Assembly: GCF_028453695.1 (NCBI RefSeq)
Contig: NC_135778.1
Location: 32,539,214 to 32,603,213, forward strand
DNA: 64,000 nucleotides
Origin: Augochlora pura
Taxonomy: Eukaryota > Arthropoda > Insecta > Hymenoptera > Halictidae
Direction: 5' to 3'
Under the pieces are notes generated by a model, which was given only the letters and a program-made list of their open reading frames with translations, did not search any database and was not told the DNA's origin. Position numbers and translations under genes: made by a program. Below are positions 1 to 11,919 of this stretch, one piece after another. Each line of letters starts with the position of its first letter. The first letter of the stretch is position 1.

Positions 1-2
1 AG

Positions 3-128
3 GTCCGACAGCAGTCTGGTCAGATAAAGACCTTGCTGCCGGTTACTAGCACCGAACCTCGCAAGGAAGTAGAAAACAAGTTAGTATTCAATTTAGATGG
101 TTTGGATGTGCGCGATTTATTGCAATAG
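3..128 (+). CDS. Coding-like fragment at the window edge (C-terminal exon or read-through of one)
   Basis: An open frame enters from the left edge and ends at a TAG at 126-128. Its last residues (LVFNLDGLDVRDLLQ) look protein-like: hydrophobic and acidic, not low complexity. I do not recognise the family. There are two readings. It may be the C-terminus of an upstream plus-strand gene ending only 34 nt before the proposed upSET start codon at 163. Alternatively, a donor (AA|GTTAGT, exon end 79) splices it in phase to the upSET exon at 417, which would make it an upstream upSET exon. The sequence to the left is needed to decide. Confidence 0.4.
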   Translation, partial: VRQQSGQIKTLLPVTSTEPRKEVENKLVFNLDGLDVRDLLQ

Positions 129-162
129 AGGTCCTCTTCGTGTCTTAATTTAAGTTAGTTCG

Positions 163-3100
163 ATGGCACTATGCGGAGAGAAGACGCCTGAGAAGAAATT
201 CATTCGTCAACTTACCGACAGGTTAACGTTAAGTTACCGACAGTGCCAGTCTTGTAAAACTATCTCTATCCATTGTGGGCAGTTTACTTATTAGGGTTTC
301 ATTTAATATATTTTTTATTAATCACGTAGAATTAATAGAAGTTTTTATATCTGTAAAATTGTAAATAATACATTAACCATCTGTGCTTAAACTATCCGAA
401 ACTGTTTCCATTCCAGGATCGAGTCAGAGACTAGAGTATCTGAGGAAGCGGATGATCAAGAAATTGCACCGAAGTCTCCAGTAAGGAGGATTCCTCATCC
501 CTACGAGGTAACCTATGTACTGTACTGTCCCAATTACATGTTAGTAGAAAAATTGTGAACCTTCTAGATACGAGTGATCAATTTCTCATTACAGTGTCTT
601 CAGTTTGTCTTACAAGATCACAACTACGTGGCTCCTCCGCCACGGTCGCCCTCTCCTCCGACACCACCTCCTCATCCGAAGCAACAAGCCATCAACGGTG
701 CTGGAAGTTCTGCAGCAACTTCTCAGCACACGTACATGTACGGCCAAGGTACTTCCAAATTACGGCAATCTAATAATCACGACATAGTAGAACAGATGTT
801 TAAAACTCGGCGGATTCCAGTTGTTACCGGCAGCAATGTAGAGGATGACGCAGCTAGTGCTATCAGCAGCGAGGCAGGCAGAGAGGTCGAGCCGGAGGGT
901 GAGGAGACTGAGACTGCACCGGAGGGTGAAGGAGATGACGAAGACAGTGTGACCAGGTGCATATGGTGAGTAAAATTAATTCTTCTCAGCAATGCAAATG
1001 AAACGAACAGATTTATTAACAGAAATGTCTTCTATTCGCAGTGATTTCGAACACGATGATGGATACATGATCTGTTGTGACCGCTGTCTGTGAGTAATTC
1101 TGGTCCTACAATTAGGTGTGCATCAGGCTTGGACATTATTCAAATACTACATATCTTTTATTTTGTGGATTGGGGCGTCTATAAGAACACTTATTGCGTG
1201 CTTCTTGATCTGACTCTACGTGAGAAGTTTCACGAACCGTGCATACTTTATGACTCTTCGCGATGTAAATCTAAAGATGGTCTGCGACTGTTCGTCGCTG
1301 TCCTTTTCGACGTTATGTTTATACTGGTAAAATTCCTTAACAACCCTGATTGACCTGATTGCGCTTCGCCGTTTAGTCCTTAAGCCCTTTGCGTGTTTTT
1401 TTTCTGAACGGTGAGGTGATTGGAGGAGGATGAGTATGTCATGACATCGCCCTGGAACTTTGCTTCAAGCTATTTGCGCTGGGCCCACTCGATGAAAAGT
1501 TCGATGAGTCTTCTCCAATTGTCTTATGAAAAAAGTTCTAAAATTTATTAGTCATAAATTACGTTAATCATTTGCTAGGAAGAAAAACTCTCGCTTGTGC
1601 GTGGGAGGGGACGCTACAATTTTACTCATTATTTCGTATATAAATGAATTTGTATTTAAAATCTTTTCTCACGACACTGTACTGCCATCATCTGCTCGTG
1701 CGGAGAGATTAGCTTCGTTAGCCACGACCGCAGGTTTACCGCAATACGGATGTCCAAGAATTGTCCAAGCCTGAGTATATGATGGTTTTGCAATGGTTTC
1801 CCTGTGGATCACGGGAGACATGTGATGTTCTAGGGTGTGGCAACACGTTGATTGCATGGGCATAGATCGTTCGAACATTCCCGATGAATACCTTTGCGAG
1901 ATCTGTCGCCCGCGACGCGTAGATAGACAAAGGGCTCGTGCCTTGCAGATGCGAAAACGCGAGGAGTTATTGAACTCGGACACGTCGTCGGACACGTCGT
2001 CGACCAGTTCAGCGGACACTGACGTTGGTGTGAATGCGATGCCGAAAAAGCGAACGTTGCCACAGCAACAACAGCCGCAGCAAGTACCCAGGCGGAAATC
2101 CGATCCCCCGCCGCAAGTAAGACGTCTGAACAACAATAACAATAACAATAATAACGTGGCGAAAAGACAAAGGAGAGACTCACATCCGAGACAATCCAGC
2201 ACGGTACGTAAGAAAGAGGCGACAAAACGAGGCCCAGGTAAACGTAAACCAAAACGTCGAATGAGCCTCGAAGATAAAGAAGAGGAAACACAGGACTCGT
2301 GGAGCTCGAACGTCGCGCCGCTTCGGCAATGGATCGAGCGTTACGAGGAGGCCGTCACGAATCATTATAGTCCCGAGTTACGGGCTAGAATATCGTCTAT
2401 CAAAGTAAACGGCACACACAGTGATCTTAGGCAAAGTAATATGAATGTCATCGCCTCTGGGAAATGTCGGCTGAACGTCCACAGTAATAACATTAGAGTA
2501 AATAGATACTTTCTACATAGATTTGTATATATTCATGCTACATATAATTCTAGTTTATTAATTTTCAAAATTTCATTTGTTATAGTTTTTGGTGGCAACG
2601 ATGTATCTACCACCCAATACGCCAGTGGTTGAATTAAGAGGAAAGTACATGTTGAGTACTCAACATCGGCCGTCGCATCCCCAAGGTAGACAACACACAC
2701 AGAGGCCGGGCCCTTTCGTGTTCTTTTATCGGTTGCCGCGAGACGGTACGGAGGTGTGCGTGGACACGAGAACGTACGGGAATGACGCCCGTTTCGTGCG
2801 GCGTAGTTGTAAACCGAACGCGGAAGTGAAGCACTGTATAGAGAAAGGAACGTTGCATTTGTATATCGTGACCACCACCGCGATCGAGAAGAACGCTGAG
2901 ATCACGATCAGACATGAACAACATGATCTGCTGCTCTCGCCTAACCCGAACGGGCCGATGGTGCCGATCGTGTGCGCGTGTAACAATCCAAGGGAGTGTC
3001 AAATAACGTCGGTGAACCAGATGACTCGAAGAGGAAGTAATGGGGCGCTAGTCGAAAATGCCGAGTAAGTCTTCAAAATATTTTGTAGTTTTCAAACTTG

Positions 3101-6100
3101 ATTGTCTTAAAATGTTTATTAACCTTTTCAGTGGTCGCGAAAGAAGACGGAGGGGCAGACGGAATACAGTCTGCGAAGACAGTGATTCGTCTACTGCAAC
3201 TCCCAGTACCAGCGTTGCTCAGCCTACGCCTCCACCGGTGACGACACCAGCATCGGTGTCACCTGCGCCAGCTAGACGAACAATTACCACCACGGTGGCG
3301 ACGGTGACCCGACAAACCCCCAAAGAGGAACCCCCAGTAGTTCCGATACAGCAACCGCAAACATCCCCAAGCTTGAGTCAAGCTACACCTCCAGAAACCA
3401 AGAAGGACAAAAAGAAGATGACCAGGGAAGAGAGGAAAATGGAGGCAATCATGAAGGCGTTTGAGAGGTTAGAGAAGGCGGAGCAGAGGAAGCAGGAAGT
3501 ACAAGCAAGAAACGCGCAAAGGAAGGAGTCCGGTAGCACGCATAGCGACAACGAGGACAATCAGCCGCTGACGCCGATATCGTCGAAACAAAAACAACAA
3601 ACCTCTGAGAGGCCATTGAGGCGGAAGAAGAGGAAAGGTCGGACCAGAACATCGTCGCAATCGCAAACCGGTAGTCGAAGATCGAGACTAAACTCTGCGG
3701 ACTCGGATATGTCCTCTGGAGAAGAGAGCACTTCTATGCAATCGCCGCCATTACCGAGTCAGAACCACTCGCAGAACCGGGATGCTCCCTACTCCTCCCA
3801 CCTGCATACTCCAGCGAAGAATGCGAATGATAATGCGAACACAGTGTCTGCTCATCAAGGAATACCGACAGCTGCTGGCCTGCTGTTAGCTCTAGCGAAC
3901 TCCAATGCTCCCGGGCCCAGCTCTCCACCTCTACAGCAACCAACACCTGTAAAAAGTCCTACTTGTGACAGTGGGGCCAGTAGCAGTTCTCAAAGTTCTA
4001 CTCCGCCCACACCACTGTCATCGGCTTGTTTGCTAGTCGCGGCAGCGGTTGGTCCGCTGGCTCCGGGCTTCAAGTTCCCGAAAACGAAGAAAGTCCTGAT
4101 GAACGAATGGCTGAAGGAATCGCCTGATCCACCCCAGGCCAATTTACCCCAAGTCTCACCGCTACCAGCCTTGCCATCGACGCCACTATCCAACAACATC
4201 AATCCACTGTGCAGGACCTCAGACTTTTCTCTACCCGCGGACTCATCAGCCGAGTTCCTCAGTCAAAGCTACGCAGCCAAAAGTCTAGCTACTCTAGTCC
4301 AAGCTGCCAATTCCGTTTCTGGAATCTGTGACTCACCTCCACAGCGTAAGCAAGCAGCGACTGCTGGGAATACCGGTTGTCCTGTATCCTCAGGCTCAGC
4401 CAAGAAGAGGTGGCTGCGACAAGCCATCTCTGAAGAATGCGACTCGCCGAACAGTAGACCAGAAAGTCCTCCTGCCAGTGAATTGGTTGCCCCACCAAAG
4501 AAGAGGAGGATAGCTCGAGAGAGCTTATCATCGGACAATTATACTCCGCCTACAACGCCTACCATGTTGCACCCTGAAGCTGCTCCTCATGCTAGGTCAC
4601 TGTGTCCGACAGAGGTGCGTACATTTTTCGTTAAGTGTCCAAATTAATATCATATAATCTAAAGTTAGAATAACGGCACGAGTGTTAGGGATTCATTGTT
4701 CAATTCTAGATGTTATTTGTTGTTCCAGGACGACTACATCGAACATCCTCAGTCACCTCTGATGGAACACACGGACGAGAGACATTCAGAGCCCGTAGAT
4801 TCAATTAAACAAGAAGAAACACCTGAGGATAAACTGCGTCAGAAGTTGTGCATCGAGATACCGGGTCAAAATTTTCATACGAAGAGCATAAAGAACGAAG
4901 AAAACATCGAGATCGTTCCTATGGACACGTTGACAAAGGAAAAGAGCTTAGAGTTGAAGGTAGAACCGAAGGAAGAGGAGATAAACTGCGAACCTACGGA
5001 ACACTTGGATTCGAAGGCCATCAAGGACGAGTTCCTATTAATTAAGACCGAGATGGATTACCAGAGGGAGAGAATCAAGAAGGAGCACGTTATAAAAGAG
5101 GAGATTCTGCAGGTTGAAAAGGGCACGGTCGAGATTGTGGATCAGAACGAGGAAGGAGACACGGAGATGGAGGACCTTAGTTCCCCGATCGACACTATGG
5201 AGTCAGACGCCATTTTGAAACAGCGTGTGGATGAGATGAGGCTTGAGTTTGAAGGCGCTATAACGGAAATGGTGAACGAGAAGTGCGAGGACGATGACAG
5301 GAAACAAGACAGCATTAAGTCCGACGACAACATGTCCATCGACGAATTCGACGTTGAAGCTCAAATGAAGAAGATCACAGGGGACGATGGGAACGACTAC
5401 AAAGAAAAGGTAGACACCAGTTCAGAGAAGGACAAGAGCATGGACGGTATAGAGGGTTTGATGGAGAGCTCCAAGGAGGACTCTGAGTCTGAGGACAAGG
5501 ATCTCGATGACATGAAGTACGAGACTTCGTTCAAGTCCTTCAGTATAGAGCAGGAAGAAAGGTTATTCAAGGAATTTGAAAGTAAGCCAGACCAGGAGGA
5601 CGTCGTCGTCGACCACGACACAAAGGAAATTGAGCAGACGGAAGAATCTCAAAAGACGGAACAGCCATCCGTTTTCATAGCCTCCTCAGAAGAGTCCATA
5701 TTCGAGTCCACGTCCTCCAACATGGACACGGAGTCCATTGTGGAGCCACCCAAAATATTCCATTCCATTCCACCATTGAGCGAACGCATACGCAAAAAAG
5801 CGGAAGCCAGCGCTTCTAAGAGTCAGCTGAATTTCGAAGCAGCCATTATTGAATCCACCATAGATATAGAGTCCTCCGACGGGTCTAAGAACGGCGAACA
5901 GAAGTCTATGCTGTCCACAGCACTAAGAGAACTGCTGGAGGCGAAGCTGGATGACCTAACGCCAGAAGAGGCCAAAGAGGAACCTGTTGACGAGAACAGC
6001 ACTACGTTCACCGAACTGAAGTCTGAGACCTCAGAGCAAAGTGTGGATGTACCAGATGCTGCTACCTCGAGAACCGCTCCCCTAGAAACTCCAGTCGAGG

Positions 6101-7292
6101 ATCCCCCAGCTAAAGAAGAAGAGGCTGCTCCGCACAAGGAAGTTAAGCGGTTAAAGGACCCCAGAACTGTCGTTCCAAATAGTATGCCAGCGCCTGCATT
6201 TAAGCCCGACGCGATTCCTCCAGTTAAACGAAAGGTTAGAATGATTTCACCCTTATTATATTCGACTCTATCGGGCAGCATCGTAACTTAATAATTTATC
6301 GATTTTAGTTGTCCATATCAGAATACCGGAAACGCAAACAACAGTCGTCCGGGACCCCACCGGATCCTGAACCATCACCCAGCGACACCCCCAATGCAGA
6401 CAAAGGAAGCGCCAGGGGAAGATCAGACAGTGCAAGCAGCGGCACCTCGTCTCTAAGTTCCGACGAGGAGGCCTCCAAAATTCCTTCTCTCTCCCTTGAT
6501 CTACCCAGCCTCACCGCTTTACCACTCTTCAACAATTCTGAGACGGAGGAGAAGAAAGGTAACGGTTAGTACAAAGGTTCGACCACAATACAAACCAAAG
6601 ATTCACACATTCACTAACTATTTTCCGTTTCTTCAGGAGGTGAAGAGGGCACTATCGGTTGGTCAGCTGCTCCAACTCTAGTAGAACGTCAACGGGAAAA
6701 CCTCACTGAGAGATTGAAGCGAGAATTTGGTTTGTTCCTGAGTGACGACGAAGAAGAAAGGGCTCGCAAACATGGTAAGTTTTTAAGTTTTCTATATCAT
6801 TATAAACACCTCATTTCGATCAATTCCGTAGGTCTGACAGCAGAGGCGATACTAAAAGCGCGCAAATCCTCTCCCCCTCATCCTACCGTGTCCAATACTC
6901 CCCCCGGCTATCCCGTACCTCAGCTACCACCTCAACCTTACATTCCTCCACCTGGATCAGCGTGCATTCACTACTCCCAGTTCCAGGCGAAGCCTTGTCC
7001 TGTCCAGTTCACTAACTTCACGGTGCCACAAAACGCGCCGCAGCCAGTGTACGCGAATGCACAAACGTCGAGCAACAAACAGCAGCCGCAACAGCAGTTC
7101 CTGGTGCCACAAGCATCCCAAGCGCCGCCAGGATCGAATCCCTACCCGCCTCAGTTCATTCCTCCAACCACCACAGCGGTCTCGATCTCCAAATTCTCCA
7201 CAGGAACACCACCACCGCCTGGGAGCCAGATGTACCCAACCACTGGTCAGCCTCAAAAGCCATTCTACAACCATCCAGCACCCAGGTCTTAA
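163..7292 (+). CDS. upSET: upSET / KMT2E (MLL5)-type PHD-finger and SET-domain chromatin protein
   Basis: Exons 163-221, 417-507, 595-965, 1042-1089, 1834-2497, 2586-3064, 3132-4614, 4729-6234, 6309-6558, 6637-6774 and 6832-7292 join in phase to about 1,849 aa. The N-terminus carries a DHNYVAPPP segment like vertebrate KMT2E. A C4HC3 PHD finger (about residues 171-218; CCDRC, WQHVDCMGID, LCEIC) is split over three exons. The SET domain (about 412-549) has ELRGKYM, and RRSCKPN where active enzymes have NHSCxPN. Further family motifs are KKMTREERKMEAI (about 660-700, coiled), FPKTKKVLMNEWL (about 884), KKRWLRQAI (about 991) and SISEYRKRK (about 1570). The exon at 4729-6234 is acidic and Lys/Glu rich; the C-terminus is Pro/Gln rich. 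Known family role (Drosophila upSET, yeast Set3): nuclear, restricts histone acetylation around promoters through an HDAC complex, probably without methyltransferase activity. The start at 163 is uncertain; an upstream exon ending at 79 is equally in phase. Confidence 0.93.
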
Positions 7293-8435
7293 CCCGCATA
7301 AAGCGCGTAGTAACGTTCTTGTAGATAGCGAGCGCCGAACGTTCGATTCCATTAGACAAGAATTCTCTTGTTCTTTCTCCTTCTTTCTTTGCGTTCACCT
7401 CGGCTGCTCGTCCCGCCCTCCGATGATGACAGGGGGTAGAGAATTAAACGAATTCGCGGCCTCTTCCGAATAGAAATGCGGGAGGTCTGGCGACGATTCA
7501 CACCCAGGTGCTAAGAACGTCCACTGACGAAGTCGACAGTGGATGCGGGAAATTCTATTAGGATTCACGTGGCCTAAAAAGTGATAGTTTAAGTATTTCC
7601 GCGAAGACCGATAGGGGTGCCATTTTGTTAGGCGACTGTCGGCACCCTTGAATACGCTAATCTCTATCAGGCATCTAAGCGCAACGGCCAAAAGTGCGTG
7701 CGAAGATCGTGCACTATCTACCTTCGCAAAACGTTTATACATAGGTTTAGTTCAATTTTTGATGGAACTATAAGAAAGTTGGACTCGTAATCCGGATCGA
7801 CGAGCCTCGTGACGATTCGTCGGCTCGGATACTGAACGTTATATAAATATATATTATATATATACGCCAAGAAACACTCAAACATACACACAGATAAACA
7901 TGCACACTGGAGCATTATTCGAATCTACTGTAAATATCATACGCATAATGTAACAATACAAAGCTAATGTATTTAATCATAGTTAATTGGACCGCCAGTG
8001 TGCGCTATATCTCGACGATATTTTCGTTTCAGTTTTTTCTCATTGTTATTCGCGTGGTATCACGAAGAGAAGCGAAGGTATCGTCGATATAAGACGCTGG
8101 TCGTTTGCACGATGAAAGATCGGTCGCTAGGAATTCTAGGGCGCGAATCAGAGAAATCGAGGAGAGGTTAGAATCGGACAAGCTAGAGACCCGTACTTGT
8201 TTAGAAGACAAAACTGTACAGCGCGATTTTTTGTTTCTTCTCTCTCTCTTCGTCTCTCCATTGTCGAAATCAAACTCTCGACACATCTGGAAACATTCGA
8301 AGACTCGTCCACACGTCGTCCATCTTGCTATTTTACCCCTAGCTTCTTCTTCTGTTCATCGATAGCTAGCTATCGTCGAAGACACGTTCCGACACCCTCC
8401 AATTTTAACGGAATTTCATATAATCTGTGAAACAC

Positions 8436-8441
8436 AATAAA
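8436..8441 (+). promoter_or_regulatory. Polyadenylation signal AATAAA (proximal, upSET)
   Basis: This is the first canonical AATAAA after the upSET stop codon, about 1.1 kb downstream. Use of this site is inferred. Confidence 0.4.
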
Positions 8442-10392
8442 CTAAAAGTTGTCCACTAATGTCTAAACAATTTTCGAACTTTCGAGGGGTCAGTTCTTCG
8501 ACGGTTTTCATTCGACGATCCGTGCGAGTCCTGAAACTGAACATTCATTCGCAAGTACAAAACTGTTTAAGGGGTTACTTAGGAAGCAATGATTATAATA
8601 ATGCGGCAAGTGAGTTGCATATAGGATGCTTTCCGGTTTCTTTTTTTCTTCTATTGATTTTTCTATTTGTTTTCGAAAATTAAGTATTTATTGTGCGTTC
8701 TATAGCGGTGTAATGTGAATTCGTTGTTTTCCTCTCGTTTTTTTTGCGTTTCTTTATTTTTATTTTTTACTTAAACCGGTGATCGCGAAATTTTAAAAAG
8801 GAGAGATTGTATATGGCGTATCTCTACGTAAAACGCGTACGTACACAGCGGTGTAATTTAATTAGTGTACAAAGTTTAATATTCTAAATTCTCCTCGTGT
8901 GTATATATTATGTATCGACTGCGTTCATTGATTAATCGTAATTGGTCCGTTGCAACGCGGACCCCTTGTTTCCAAAGTAGGCGTCTTATCAATTGCATTT
9001 GTCTACGGTGGCGCTATAGCAATTAAAAGGTCACAACGAAATTTTTTGCAGTCACTTAAACATTGAATAACAGAGCTGGAAATATTTAGCGAGCGATTGA
9101 ATCAAGAGGCAGGCAGCAAATTAATTTCTAGATTCACAGTTATCAGAGGTAAAAAAGTATTCACACTTTCCTTTTTTTCTCTTTTTGTTTTCTTTTTATA
9201 TGTATTTCTGGAACTTTTGATAAAAAGTCTAGCGATCTGTGATTTGAGAGGAAGGCGCGAGGAAAGGATCGACAGTGTACAATGTAGAGCTGGAGAATTG
9301 GCAAACAATTTTATTTTTACTTTATCAATTCTTGATACAGAAATTCTATTTTACCTTGAATTTGGAACTAGGTAAACAGGCTGCCATTTTAATCCAGCTC
9401 TGCATGGTAATCTTATAGAAGCTGTGTGTAAGATTCTACGATTCAGGGAACGCAAGAGACCCAGGCCCGTTTGCGTTCGATTTTCAGCTTTGGAAAGAAC
9501 GATACATACTCTGAAATTCGAGGAAACGGGACGTACGCGGTGTAACGGATATTTTTGGTATTTGGCGTTTGTTTGTATGTACCGATTGGCGCGCATAAAA
9601 TCGTACCCGATCGCAACATAGAGCTAAGCAAATTGTTTCAGTTGCGTTTAGCATTCTAAAGAAACGATAATAATTTTACAAAACGAGGTTGCTAACAAAT
9701 CATAATTATTTAAGTTTAATTTTATATACAACGTTGTTGCACATCGCATTCGGGCCGGTTTTGCGCGTTCCATTCGGCAGTTTAGCCGATATTTTGTAAT
9801 AAACCGTGTATACTAGTGTAAGTTACTCTCCGAGCAGGCTGTTTGTGAGGTGGGTTCGGTGTTGACAAGGATGTACAGGCTTCTGCCGCCCCGCCAATCA
9901 ATGAGGTCAAACTGTGAAACATTGTAAATATTTTTGTAAGATAAATTTAAGTACGGATATTCGCTCGGGATACAGAGAATTCTCTCCGAGACCGTTCGAG
10001 AGACGGGAGACAATGTTTGGATATGGATAAAGAAAAGTAGGGCCGGTAATACGATTGCTTTTTGCTGCTACATATACGGATACACGCGTAAACATACACA
10101 GACACAAATATACATAAATATACACATAGAGTGAGAAATGCGGAAAGGTGGTGAAATACATGCGAACAGATAGAGACAAACACATGTGCATTCAGCTTGC
10201 AATTAATTATTCGTTGTACAATTCTACCGTATCTGTATAATGACATTCTGATAATAAGCGACAAACGCGTTCTGTTATATTAATGATTAATGAGAAGAAA
10301 AACATGAAAAGCTAAGTACTACAATTATAATGATAAAATACCGAAAATGGAAGACGTAACACACTCGTTAGTACAATAGTTTAAATGTTGTA

Positions 10393-10398
10393 AATAAA
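10393..10398 (+). promoter_or_regulatory. Polyadenylation signal AATAAA (distal, upSET)
   Basis: Canonical hexamer 3.1 kb past the upSET stop, just before the AT-rich hairpin at 10441-10480. A further AATAAA lies at 10860-10865. Confidence 0.35.
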
Positions 10399-10440
10399 GA
10401 AACAGATCATAGTGATTATATATATTATTGTATGTACATA

Positions 10441-10480
10441 TATATATATAATTATATTTAGGAATATAATTATATATATA
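10441..10480. repeat. Perfect 18-bp inverted repeat (hairpin) with a 4-nt loop
   Basis: The arms at 10441-10458 and 10463-10480 are exact reverse complements around the loop TAGG. Both arms contain only A and T. It lies in the presumed upSET 3' UTR. Confidence 0.75.
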
Positions 10481-10899
10481 AGATGGAAGACTCGTCTTTA
10501 TAATAGTATCGGAAAAATCGAAAACACATAATTTTTTTTATTTGCAATTCACTGTTACATGTATGTGCCTAGTTATAGCCACGTTGCATTATCCTACATA
10601 TTGTATGATAATTTAATTCGTACTACCGATTAATGTATGTGAAACACAGTTACACAAACATACATACACTTCATACACCACACACATAGCAGACACACAC
10701 AGACAAGTTCTTCGATATCAAACTCCTATATTGATAATATATACATATATAATATAATGTGTGTATACGTGATCCGGTACGGTATGTGTATTATACTATA
10801 TGTATATATATTATCGCGTAACGTGTAAAGAGCTCATATTTAGGCATACATGAAAATTTAATAAATCGGAATACATTTTACGAATTAAGTTCCCACGTG

Positions 10900-11919
10900 C
10901 GCTCTCTTACTGGTACCTATTATTCTCGCCTGTACCCATCTTCAGTTTTATTACGTTTTTTATAATTATCTCGTCAAATTAAACGCTTTCAACGTTCTCT
11001 GTTCCTCCTCTTTAACGGCATTACATTACGTTTCATTAGAGTTTATTTTCGCCTTGATCTTCGACCAACCTGATATTATCCTCTTACCCAATTACGCTAC
11101 ATTAATGAAGTTTTTCATTCATCAATTATCTTATCAGTTTACTCAAATCAAATGTTATTATTAAGTCCAAAATGCCCGCCGAAGGCTTCCAGGCGACCTC
11201 CATTTAAATTGATGCTGTTGGTCAGTGCAACAGTATGTCTATTATGCCATTAATGCTAACCGCTCTATTTCTAGCGGAAAATTCAAGTTCAATTATCTCA
11301 TTGTCGTTTACAGACAGTTTCTTCTATTATCAAAGACATAATACATATTTCTTTTAAACTACATATTTTGTTGTCTCTTTGCGATTACATATCTTGTTAT
11401 TCCTAACAAAATATTCAAGAAAACAAGTGGTCAGCTTTCAAAAGAATAATCGAAAAACATGAACGAATAAGTTAAAATTTGTAAGCATACCAAGAAATCG
11501 AGTCCCATTTTGACACCAGCTAAATTACCCTACCTCAGAAATTAAGAAAGCAAATGCAAAAGGTTTCATTACCAGAAATGATTGGGCACCGGCAACAGCC
11601 TGTTAATTTCCCTCGGTTTGTAAACACTATATTGACTTTATCTGTTCTATACATAAGCAATCTAAACAAAGTTGACTTTATTAGAGTCAAATCTCGTCTA
11701 ATATTTCTGAGCACGTTAACGCGTTTTTGTTTGAATTGAAGTCTTCCATCCCGCCCTTCTCGTGGCATTGGTTCAATTGATCCTCCGGGGACCACGTGAT
11801 CGCCGATAATCATCGGCAATTGGTGGAGGTGGCTTGGTCGTTGGGCGTCTGCTGTGACAGTCGAGCGCATTCGAGACGTGCAGCGTCCTAGACGGCGATC
11901 ACCAGGCTTCCGTAACACG
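10900..11919. other. Intergenic region and 5' flank of aminoacylase-1
   Basis: AT-rich and without a recognisable gene until about 11750, where the sequence becomes more GC rich ahead of the aminoacylase start codon. An upstream in-frame ATG at 11854 would add 22 basic residues (reading into RDVQRPRRRSPGF) but has no support from the family, so I treat that stretch as 5' UTR. Confidence 0.5.

Larger units (their letters stand above)
7293..10899 (+). other. Long AT-rich 3' UTR of the upSET gene
   Basis: No open frame here resembles a protein. AATAAA signals on the plus strand at 8436-8441, 9798-9803, 10393-10398 and 10860-10865 could give 3' UTRs of about 1.1 to 3.6 kb. The stretch has TATA-type simple repeats (about 7840-7865 and 10425-10480) and a perfect 18-bp hairpin at 10441-10480. 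That all of this is one UTR is inferred from the absence of another gene before 11.9 kb. Confidence 0.5.

Noticed and set aside
1090..1353. 87-aa open frame following the PHD exon
   Set aside because: It starts at the intron donor; the PHD finger resumes in phase at 1834, so this is intron sequence.
1669..2291. Cys/Leu-rich open frames on the minus strand
   Set aside because: They are the antisense of the upSET exon at 1834-2497, which has a clear PHD finger in the plus frame.
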